From: Sarcomyxa edulis
Taxonomy: Eukaryota > Basidiomycota > Agaricomycetes > Agaricales > Mycenaceae
Length of the DNA: 64,000 bases
Direction of reading: 5' to 3'
NCBI GenBank assembly: GCA_009761415.1
Contig: QUOL01000018.1
Span: 558,001 to 622,000 of the forward strand
Each line of letters opens with the position of its first letter. The stretch's first letter is position 1. Positions 35,401 to 44,367 of this stretch are shown in pieces. Position numbers and translations under genes: made by a program. Under the pieces are notes generated by a model, which worked only from the letters and a program-made list of their open reading frames with translations, searched no databases and was not told the DNA's origin.

Positions 35401-36493
35401 CCTTCACCACCTTCAATGGAATCTTTAACGATGGAGGGTTCAAGTGCGACGACAGGGAACGCTTGTTGGCCGCGAAGACCAGAGAAGAACAGCCATTTGA
35501 GAGCTTTGATGGAGTTCACGGTGTACGATTCGAACGACGTCGATGCAGCAACGGTGACTGCAGAGACTATGCCTTGCGAGTGACCTGTTGCACCTGCCAA
35601 GAGTGAACGAAGGCTTGAAGGGGTGTTGGAAGTGACTTGGCACACAACGAGATATTGCGTGAGTTGAGTCAGACCGATGAGAGGGAACGAGATGGGCACG
35701 GACGCGAGATAACTCGTCGGTGGGCGTGGGGCTGCGCCCGACAGCCATGATAGAATATCCAATCCGTGGGTATAGAAAGTCGACGACGACGACTGGTGCG
35801 AAGTCGCGAGTGGAATGAGGACGTCGGTAGTAATCGTAGTGAGGAACGGGAGCACGAAAGGCTTGTAGATGTCGTATAGAGATTGTAGTTCGTCGAAGTA
35901 AACCTCGTTTGTTCCTTGACCACCGAATAATGCGAAAATTGAAGCCTTGCCATTGGATGCAGCGCTTAAGACAGCGGAGGGAGGTCCTTGTGGGATCTCT
36001 GCCGCATCAAAGTGTTCTCTAAGAGCAGCAAGCGCCTTGAAATATGACGACAAGACAGTCTTGCGTACTTCCGTGTCGTAACCGGCTGCCAGTGAGTGTA
36101 TGTCGTGCACTGCGAGATACTCTGAGGTGAAGTGTTTAAACACGTTCAATAGCAGAGAATAACGAGCATCTACGGCCTCTACATTTTCGTGTAATTTGGA
36201 GGCTACGAAAGCTAGGAAGGAAGCGCAGAGTTCAACTGTTGCCTCTGCTTGGTCGTCTTCTAGATCTGCCGTCGTTTCGACTGCGTCTACGAGATTTTGA
36301 GCATGAAGAAAGTCGTCACGGAGGACTTCTGCGGAGATCCATTGGTCGGAAGTGGTAGAAACAGGAATAGAAAGCTAATAAGGAAGTCAGCACTACATCA
36401 AAAAACATCACAAGACACGCATGGACGTACTCTAAGACCGGCGAGGTGGATGATGAGAGGACGGGTTGAGATACATTCAACTGTTGTCGCCAT
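23492..36493 (-). CDS. Type I fatty acid synthase, beta and alpha subunits fused in one gene
   Basis: Cytosolic multienzyme making palmitoyl- and stearoyl-CoA from acetyl- and malonyl-CoA with NADPH. Twenty-two exons sum to 3938 codons (3937 aa). Order: acetyltransferase (GHSQG, Ser about 287), enoyl reductase on FMN ([27 protein letters not shown]), dehydratase hot-dog folds ([12 protein letters not shown]), malonyl/palmitoyl transferase ([10 protein letters not shown], Ser about 1836), acyl carrier protein ([10 protein letters not shown], Ser about 2256, after an Ala/Pro linker), ketoreductase ([14 protein letters not shown]), ketosynthase (GACATA, Cys about 3352; [13 protein letters not shown]) and a C-terminal phosphopantetheinyl transferase ([16 protein letters not shown]). 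The usual beta end ([11 protein letters not shown]) runs without stop or intron into the usual alpha start ([20 protein letters not shown]) inside exon 10 (28278-29909), so the subunits are one polypeptide. Exon 1 is 36493-36431 and the last exon is 23536-23492. Divergent from the Gtr2 gene. Confidence 0.95.
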
Positions 36494-36565
36494 GATGAAC
36501 GACGAGCAGAAGACCCAAGTCTATTGGTGAAAGAAGGAAGATGAGAGGTGGTTTTGGTTTTATAC

Positions 36566-36614
36566 CCCAAGACCCTTGGGTTGCCGTTGGAAGCGTTTCC
36601 CCAAAAAATTTGGG
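36566..36614. promoter_or_regulatory. Two hyphenated palindromes upstream of the fatty acid synthase start
   Basis: CCCAAG-ACC-CTTGGG at 36566-36580 and CCCAAA-AAA-TTTGGG at 36600-36614. Both are 6+3+6 palindromes about 34 bp apart, 70-120 bp before the synthase ATG. Same arm length, same spacer length and the shared outer triplets CCC and GGG suggest dimeric transcription-factor sites. The factor is unknown. Confidence 0.55.
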
Positions 36615-36627
36615 TAAAGTGGTGTCA

Positions 36628-36676
36628 GTCACAACGGGTCACACATAGTCACATTGAGTCACTTACGCGTTGTCAC
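36628..36676. promoter_or_regulatory. GTCAC boxes at 10-bp spacing between FAS and Gtr2
   Basis: GTCAC occurs at 36628, 36638, 36648 and 36658, exactly one helical turn apart, with a fifth at 36672. The array lies midway in the 245-bp divergent promoter. Phased copies on one DNA face are typical of cooperative binding sites. Confidence 0.55.
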
Positions 36677-36737
36677 ATCTTCTAGAGCGTTTACATTTAC
36701 GTTTATCCACTTGGCGCCTTCCTCATCGTTCGACACG

Positions 36738-38257
36738 ATGACCAGCGCATATCCCTCTTATGCGGCGGCTTCCACCTCAAGACGGCCACCATTGCCAGCG
36801 CGGACATCATCGACAGATACTATAGCACGTACAAAGATCCTGATGGTCGGTCTCAGACGGTGCGCTAACTTCCGAGTCACTTCTGTGAACACCACTGACA
36901 ACTTTGCTCAGGAGTGGAAAGACTTCTATTCAGCAAGTTTTGTTCAACAACCTACCCCCGAAACAGACCTTCTATCTCGAAACCACCATTCGTATCGTTA
37001 AACACACCTTTGAGTGCGTTTCGAGTAAATAATAACATTTCCATTTCAGTATTGACCCTCCATCAGTACAGTCATTCCACTCGAAATATGGGATTGCCCA
37101 GGGAATGTCACAGCAGAGTCTCTTGGAACACCTCTCAGCCAATTCTCAACCCTTATCTTCGTCATTGACATTCGAGTCAGTTCCTTTGAGTCTGCTTCTC
37201 ATCGAGTATTCAAGCTTCTGACGTTTGTATCGTCTTGTGTGGGCATATCAGGACCTCTACAACCAACCTGTATCGAGACTCGTAGAATTCATTGTAGCGG
37301 CATCTCGCGAAAATCCTACCATCAATCTCGAAGTATTCGTGCACAAAGCAGAGAAACTGCAGGAAGATGATAAAATTGGTAAATGCTGATCGGCCGAATC
37401 CATATCCCACTCTTCACTGACTCGTACTTCATAGAAAACTTTCGTCAAATCCACGAACGCGTGGAAGATCGCCTTCTAGACACACCCTTGGCTGCACCCA
37501 GCTCTCCAAACCAACCTCCTCCCGTCAATCCAGCTCTGATGCCCATGAACTTTCACCTCACATCTGTGTACGATCATTCTCTACACGAAGCATTCTCTCG
37601 GGTCCTGCACAAATTAATTGGCTCTTTGCCATATCTAGAGGATCTATTGAACGTATTCTGCGCGGTTCGTTGACACAATTTTGTGGACTTGACACTGATT
37701 GTAACGATGTTGGCGTTTTCAGAACTCTCAATCGCCCAAAGCATTCCTCTTTGATACAACGTCTCGTCTTTATGTAGCCACAGACGCCTCTCCAGTCGAT
37801 TCGGCAACACATAATCTATGCTGTGACTACCTTTCAATGTTAAATTCGTTCGGACCTCTTTACAAGTAAGCTAACTGTCTCACTGTACGCTATCATACCG
37901 TCTACTGACATCGCAGCGTCCAGATCAGTGATAGACAGCCCAGCCCGACATCGAGATCCATTATCACTAACGCTTACACCCTCTACCTCCCTCTCTCTCC
38001 CCGTAACACCACCGCCCTCCGTCTCATCCTCATCTTCAGCGTCATCGACCCTACCAACTCTCACTTCTAGCCCTACATCAAACCCCAGCTCACTATCCTC
38101 TCCAACCCCAGTCACATCTCCCGATGTCCCCACCCATCCACCGACAACAACTCCAATTCTCCGCAAGAAATCCATTTTATACCCATCGGGCTACAAACCC
38201 CTCACCTATCCATCCGCGTCAACAGCCCTCCGTCCGCCCGCAGTCCCAAACAGCAAT

Positions 38258-38288
<31 letters not shown>

Positions 38289-38608
38289 CCGCTCCATCTC
38301 CTTCCCTTGCCCTCACTCCATCCCCCTCGTCCAGCAGTACCAACACCAATACCACGAACCAAAACCACAATTCAAAACCAGCCTCATTCATCCCCGGCAC
38401 GACCCTCACCTACCACCTAATAACCCCACACCTCGCTCTCCTCGCCGTAGTCCCCACAGTCGTCCACGAACTCCGGAGGGGGCTTGTTGAATTCAACGTC
38501 GTATTTTTCCGGGAGGGCGTGCAGGAAATTTGTGAGGTGGAAATGGAGTTAAGAGGCGGGGGTACTGTTGGGGGTGGGGGTGCGAGTGCGGGAGGTACAG
38601 GTGGTTGA
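36738..38608 (+). CDS. Rag-family small GTPase, Gtr2/RagC type
   Basis: Subunit of the Gtr1-Gtr2 (RagA/B-RagC/D) heterodimer that signals amino-acid supply to TORC1 at the vacuole. Exons 36738-36859, 36912-37013, 37067-37175, 37252-37378, 37435-37664, 37723-37865 and 37924-38608 give 505 aa. P-loop KILMVGLRRSGKTS (about 33-46) has Thr-Ser after the lysine. Switch region: FYLETT. G3: IPLEIWDCPGN. HKAE replaces the NKxD motif, as in RagC proteins (HKVD). The C-terminal roadblock-like domain follows (FLFDTTSRLYVATD, then LTYHLITPHLALLAVVPT and NVVFFREGVQEICEVE). It is split by a Ser/Thr/Pro/Asn-rich insert of roughly 130 residues with a run of 11 Asn. The tail is Gly-rich. An alternative acceptor 7 nt upstream of exon 7 would truncate the protein. 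Confidence 0.9.
38255..38287 (+). repeat. AAC trinucleotide microsatellite coding poly-asparagine
   Basis: AAT followed by ten AAC units inside the last exon of the Gtr2 gene, read as 11 consecutive asparagines. Likely length-polymorphic between strains. Confidence 0.9.
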
Positions 38609-39258
38609 TGAAGGTTTGAATCTCGAGGAACGAAGGCTAAAGAAATGAAGGTTTTCTTGCACATGTACATGTCCCATGTTGATCATCTATCTACTTATTG
38701 TATACACATTATCTACCCTAGTACATACCCCAATATTTAGAATTGATATCCCGTCTACAGAATGTTGTGCGCAATGCTCAAGCTTATGTAAAGTCACGAC
38801 GCGACCCGGTCTCTCTTGGGTCTCTCCTCGTTCCTTATCTTCTCAAAGTTCTATCCAACCACCCTTTCAGAAATGTAGATATAACTCAACTTTCTGGAGA
38901 CGCACCCGGCAGCCTATATTGTCATTCTAGTCGATTTTGGGATGCAGTCTTCTAAAAACCAGCCTACGAAAATAACGTAGGCTACTTCAAAGTCGACGAT
39001 ATCCCTGGGATCATGCCTACCTGCAGGTCTTTCGTCGCAGGAATTAGATGACAGTACATCATGTTCAATTACCGGAGCTGTTCTGAACCTTGATCCTTCT
39101 GTTCTGGCAGCCTTGTGTACATGTACGCGTCTCCGTTTTCATTCTGCTGGCCTATCTTTTCATGTTACTGGCCACCAGACTATGGCAAAATTACCCTCGA
39201 AGTGGCTATCTTCTATCGATTCACGTTCACGTATCGCCACTGGAAGGGTCCAAAATGC
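38609..39258. other. Intergenic region downstream of Gtr2
   Basis: About 650 bases. An open frame at 38743-38955 of 70 codons has normal-looking composition but no recognisable domain and no supported exons around it. A small hairpin (AGCCTACG, 7-nt loop, CGTAGGCT) lies at 38961-38983. No gene is called. Confidence 0.4.
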
Positions 39259-39426
39259 CTTCGAGTTCTATCCGGAGTATGCTGCGGACGCAGTCTGATG
39301 TTATTGGCAACATATACTCTATTCTCAATAAGATTGCTCTAGACATTATAGAGTTTCTTCCGTGGATTCTATTCAGCCCACCTGTCACCATTTGCACTGT
39401 GCAACGCCTTCGAGTTCTATTTGGAG
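39259..39426 (+). repeat. Two direct repeat units upstream of GTPase copy B
   Basis: CTTCGAGTTCTATCCGGAG at 39259 and CTTCGAGTTCTATTTGGAG at 39408 are about 149 bp apart. The same word appears twice in front of copy D (47372 and about 47510), so the repeat belongs to the duplicated 5' flank of this gene family. Confidence 0.65.
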
Positions 39427-39740
39427 TCCGATGCTGGTCCATCAGCTCGTGTCATGGACGATGCAAACTCTGCTGTTGACCAGGGTAAGCATAGCTTCTG
39501 AATCTAATTGGCTATCTACATTCTTCATCTGTCGTCACTTTCAGGGTTTGAAGTCGTCGAGTTATTTTCGCAGTGCTTCATCTCTCTATACTCGGACACA
39601 AGGTCAACATGAGGTGCTACTGGATCTCTCTGCTATATTTGCATCATAACCCACGCGTGCTACTTGAACGACATCCGCGAGGCGACCGATTCAAAAATCT
39701 GCTGAGGAACTGGAGTTCTCACCATCTCCCGAGTTTTGAG

Positions 39741-41301
39741 ATGGCATACCGACAACCTATCGTTCCTACATCTGAGAGGCCATACGTATCTTCAAGGTCA
39801 CTATCCAAAAACGGTGAATCTAGCATTGCGTTCGTAACACTACGACATTGTTTTTACACCAGCACTTTGATCAGCTTTTTTTTTCCTGATTTTCATTAGA
39901 TCTATGCGCGTCTCGTCGTCTAGCCGTTCTGTATCGGGTTGGCCTGGTCCACTTGGAGTCTCGACGTTAGAAGACGATTCCGAGGTTGCAATTGCGTACG
40001 TCCTTCGAACCGTATCAGGTTCCATCTCTTCCGTTGACATCACTGTCTTCGCTCTGTAGGGTGATGGGTGCGTTTCCCGTTTGTTGACGATTTCCCTCTC
40101 CTTTGCGGGCTCATAGTATGCTTCATTAGGAGCTACTGGTACTGGAAAGACATCAGTAAGCTATATCACCGCGACTATGACTTTCTGGCTGTCAAAAACA
40201 ATATCTATCTGCAGTTCATTAATCTTGTTAGCGGTTCCAGTCTTCGAGTCGGTCGTGGCCTACACTCTTGTACGGCCCTTGTCCAGACAGCAGAGCCGTT
40301 CAGTGTGGATGGCCGCTCCGTGATCATCATCGATACCCCGGGCTTTGACGATACAAACAAAAGCGACGCCGACGTCCTCAAAATGATTGCTGTGTTTTTA
40401 TCTACTGCGTAAGGCTGAAATATGATCAATCGAAGTCAGTCAACTGACGCGATAAAATTTCCTCCTGGCTTGTAGGTATGAGCACGGCCAAAAGCTGGCT
40501 GGAGTCATCTACCTCCATCGTATCTCCGATTTCAAGATGGGTGGAATCTCGACACGCAACTTCAAGATGTTCAGGCATCTCTGCGGTGACAGCTTCTTGG
40601 AGAATGTCGTCATCGTAACGAATATGTGGGGCGAGGTCTCCCGAGAGACTGGTGAAGCCCGCGAGGCAGAACTAGCCAACGAAGACGCCTTCTTCAAACC
40701 CGCTCTAGAGAAGGGTACGCGACTCCTTCGTCACGACAATACCTTAAAATCTGCACAGACCATCATACGCTCCCTTGTCGGCAATCGCCCGAAGGCTCTA
40801 CGTATTCAACGCGAGCTCGTCGATCAACATAAGAATCTCTCCGAGACCGCCGCTGGCGAGGTACTCGGCCGTGAGTTGATCACACTGGCAAACCGGCACA
40901 AGGAGGAACTTTCGAAATTGGAGGAAGAGCTACGAGAGGCCGTTCAGATGAAGGATGAAGAATTTCTAATGGACTTGGAGCAAGAGAAAGAGAAGCTCCA
41001 ACTCGAGATGGCGCGGGTACAGACTGACTCTCAAAAGCTGCTTGATGGAACCGACGACGAGAAAGACAAGCTACTGCAACGAATGAAGGCGATGGAAGTT
41101 GCGGCGAAGAGAGATGCTGAGCAAGCGAGTGCAGAGCATCACAGAGAGATTGAAGAACTTGAGAATCGACTGGAATATTCGGTGAAGGCTGATCTTTTGG
41201 AGAAAGCAGCGTTACACAAGCAGATTGATGATGCGAAACGAAAGTCCTCGAAGAAGGGATTCATCGAAATGGCCAATGCCTCTCTTCGATTCTGGCAATG
41301 A
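39741..41301 (+). CDS. Coiled-coil P-loop GTPase, copy B
   Basis: Exons 39741-39796, 39900-39995, 40060-40067 (8 nt), 40130-40155, 40215-40408 and 40476-41301 give 401 aa. The ATG at 39741 sits at the position equivalent to the start of copy D, with matching upstream DNA. If intron 1 is not used, the ATG at 39904 gives 381 aa. Motifs: DDSEVAIA before the P-loop GATGTGKTS, INLVSGSSLRVGRGLHSC, IIDTPGFDD, and TNMW in the G4 place. A long charged coiled coil (RHKEELSKLEEELREAVQMKDE onward) fills the C-terminal half. The end (SKKGFIEMANASLRFWQ) is amphipathic, possibly membrane-contacting. Role unknown; oligomerising GTPase inferred from layout. Confidence 0.82.
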
Positions 41302-41516
41302 CCTGTAGTGATCTTTTCTCTTTTCCAAGCCTCATAGGAACCTCACATGTCATTTTTCGCACCGAAGATTATAAGCTCGAAGCTCAGATTAGTGCACTCC
41401 TAAAACCCATTTGCGTCCCAAAAATCTGCGAGGTGCGTAGACCGGTCTATATAGTACAAGCACATCCGTATACCGACATTCGAAGCTTTCCGAAGACGGT
41501 GTAACTACTACTGTAC

Positions 41517-42066
41517 GTATGGTGCGGTTCACTTAGTCACCGCTAGTTTGGAACAAGTCTATGGGCTCACTCAGAAATAATCAGATTTCTTATCCCTCTT
41601 GCAAAAGTGCTTATTTCGAGTGTAGGAAGAGATCCCCAAGAGGGATTTTCAATTGGTGCCAAACTGAGCGAGTTTTGATTTATTTTGGGTGTCAATTTGG
41701 CCAGCCTATACAAACGAATTTCCTATGGGTCAAATCTGGCTGCGAAACTCTCCACGATACACCCATAAAACCTACATCCTGTCAAAATAAATTCTGGGCA
41801 ATAAACTAGCCAAAAACGACTTTCCAGGCAATTTCCGGGCTTTGTCGAAAATTTCACCGTAGACGTAGATGGCGAACTAAATGTAATTTCAAGCTTCGAT
41901 GACCATCTGAACAAGGTATACTGCAATGATGGTGGTAGCGATGGGTCAGTGAGACGGTATGAGGCCCATTTGAGCTCTTACATGGCCGATTTCAGAAAAA
42001 AATTTGGCCTCCGGCCGATTTGGCCACTGTTCCAAACTAGCGGTGACTAAGTGAACCGCACCATAC
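41517..42066. mobile_element. MITE-like element with perfect 39-bp terminal inverted repeats
   Basis: Left arm 41517-41555 begins GTATGGTGCGGTTCACTTAG and is the exact reverse complement of the right arm 42028-42066. The interior (about 470 bp) has no significant open frame. If the target duplication is TA, as in Tc1/mariner-like elements, the element proper is 41520-42063 flanked by TA on both sides. It lies between GTPase copies B and C. A non-autonomous DNA transposon is the simplest reading. Confidence 0.85.
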
Positions 42067-42610
42067 ATCTATCAGGACGCTTGCGTGCAGGACGGCTAAC
42101 AAGAGTACTTATCACATCTTAGGTTCAATGATACTCAATCGTGTATAGCCAGGTTTCCGGTAGCCTCCCGTAACCCGTTTACTTTCGCGCCACCGTCTCA
42201 AGGATTCACGACGGCTTCCATACACTGCCGGCTTGTTCTTCCACATTACTATCTATACGTGCTGGAGCTTCTATCGATCGCGAACTCCACATCTGGGGTG
42301 AATTCGAATACCACATCTTTCCTTACTCAGGTGCGTTCTGTGGTCCCGAGTCACCATGATGTGTACTTGCTCCCGGATTCTGGCTATGGATGACGCTGGC
42401 TTCTCACCCTGGACATCCTCGAGGCAACCGACTTATAAACCTCTGCTGGCGAACTAGCAACTCGGTATTTGACCGGCAGACCTACATCCGATTATTCCTG
42501 GAGAGGAAGCATATACTACCATCACGAGACCCCGGAGGATAACAATTCGTTCGTACCCAGTTAATCATATTTGAACACTCCCTTCACAATCGTCCTGTAT
42601 TCAGAGATTG
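42067..42610. other. 5' flank of GTPase copy C
   Basis: About 540 bases related to the upstream DNA of copies B and D (for example the CATCCTCGAGGCAACCGACT stretch near 42415, and GACCTACATCCGATTATTCC where B has its start region). The start codon used by B and D is lost here (TTGACCGGCAGACCTA in place of ATGGCATACCGACAACCTA). No separate gene is seen. Confidence 0.5.
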
Positions 42611-43980
42611 ATGCATTCGTCATATGAGGAAGATTCAGACGAGTCTGAGGTTGCGATTGCGTACGTCTTTGATTTGTCTCGGACTCACTATCTCTTGTAT
42701 TGACATCATTATATGTGTGCAGGTTGATGGGTTAGTATCTCATTATGTTGAGAATATACCCCTTCTTCTTCAAGTTGGGCTCATACTTCATTAGGAGCCA
42801 CTGGTACCGGAAAGACGTCGGTAAGTTATGCTCTCTTTATTTCATCTGCTATCTTGAAGCAGTAAATACTGACCATCGTCTGGTCCAGTTCATCAATCTC
42901 GTTAGCGGATCGAATCTGCAAGTCGGACGCGGGCTATATTCTTGCACTTCCCTCGTCCAGATCGCCGAACCATTTCCTTTAGATGATGTTTCCGTAACTC
43001 TCATTGATACTCCAGGGTTTGACGACACAGACAAAAGTGACGCGGATGTCCTCAAAATGATCGCTGCGTTTCTGTCCATCACGTCAGATTAAATGTGTCC
43101 TCTTTCTGACACAACCAGTAAACTGACGCGACACATTCTGCGATTATGTAGGTACGAGAATGGCAAAAAACTCGCCGGGGTCATCTATCTCCATCGCATC
43201 TCCGATTTTAGAATGGGTGGAATTTCGAAACGGAATTTCAAGATGTTCAAACAGCTGTGCGGCGACACTACGTTGAAGAATGTCGCTATCGTTACAAATA
43301 TGTGGGGCGAAGTCTCCCGGGAGATTGGTGAAGCACGGGAGGCACAACTTGCCACGGAGGATGCGTTCCTCAAGCCTGCGCTAGACAAAGGCGCACAACT
43401 TCTTCGCCACGATAACACCCTGGAATCTGCTCAAGCAATTCTTCGTCGGCTCGTGCACAACAGTCCAGAGGCTCTACGTATCCAATGTGAGCTCGTCGAT
43501 GAACACCGTACTATAGCTGACACAGCCGCTGGCGGGGAGCTTAACCGTGAGCTGATAGTACAGATCAAACGACACGAGGCCGCGATGCGAGAGTTGCAGG
43601 AAGACATGAAGGAGGCCCTTCGAATGAAAGATGAATCGATAACGGAATTGCGGGAGGAAAAGGAGAAGATGCACGCAGACTTGGCGCGTATACAGACTGA
43701 GTTCCAAAAGCTGAGTGCTGGATTAGATGAGGAGAAAGACCAGATGAATCGAAGGTTGAAGGAGATGGAAGAAAATGCGAGGAGAGACGCTGAGAAGGTG
43801 GCTGCAGAGTATCGAAAACAAATTGAGGAACTCCAAACCAAGCTGCACGAATCGCTAGATACTTCGGCCTCGGAAAGGGCAGCACTGCGGGACCAACTCG
43901 ATAGTCTAAATCAAAGACTGATTGAGGTACAGCGCCCTCGCCATGGCTGGTTTACGCGGTTCATCAAGTGGATTTTGTGA
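42611..43980 (+). CDS. Coiled-coil P-loop GTPase, copy C
   Basis: Exons 42611-42660, 42723-42730 (8 nt), 42795-42820, 42889-43082 and 43152-43980 give 368 aa. It starts MHSSYEEDSDESEVAIA, much shorter than B and D because the ancestral upstream start is mutated. P-loop GATGTGKTS, G3 IDTPGFDD, TNMW for G4, then a coiled coil from about residue 205 (RELIVQIKRHEAAMRELQED) to 350 and a hydrophobic end (GWFTRFIKWIL) that may dip into a membrane. The third core intron uses the donor GTCAGA after ATCAC, a weaker match than in B or D. No stops or frameshifts, so it is probably functional. Confidence 0.82.
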
Positions 43981-44133
43981 TAGTGACGAGATATTGACCT
44001 TGTGTGCAGTATAGTGTACCCCCATATCCTTTATCTCAGATGTATCTTGAGTACGTCGGTCTACTACGACAGATTGCTTGCCTTTCTATATACTAGGGTG
44101 ATTATGACTCTACTGCACTGTAGGAACGATTTG

Positions 44134-44367
44134 CACTCAATATAAGTGCGTGAAACACTTAGATGAAGTGCGAAAAACACTTGGATGAAGTGTGATACAC
44201 TCAGAATAAGTGCGAAAAAGCACTCGTATGAAGTGCAAAAAACACTGCTTCGGCCTTTTTAAACACTCAAATGAAGTGTTCAGCACACTTTATAGGAGAG
44301 TTTTATGCACTTGTATCGAGTGATGGAAACACTTCTAAGCGGTGCAAAAGACACTTGTATGGAGTGG
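44134..44367. repeat. Left subterminal repeat array
   Basis: About ten imperfect copies of a 16-bp near-palindrome, for example CACTCAATATAAGTGC, CACTTAGATGAAGTGC, CACTTGGATGAAGTGT, CACTCGTATGAAGTGC and CACTTGTATCGAGTG. Such arrays usually serve as transposase-binding sites. Confidence 0.8.

Noticed and set aside
23492..36493. Two separate genes, FAS1 and FAS2
   Set aside because: The junction between beta and alpha sequences is continuous within one exon, with no stop, start context or promoter-sized gap.
38743..38955. 70-codon frame with fairly normal composition downstream of Gtr2
   Set aside because: No domain, no start context, and no neighbouring exons that join in frame. Could be debris of an old gene but not supportable.
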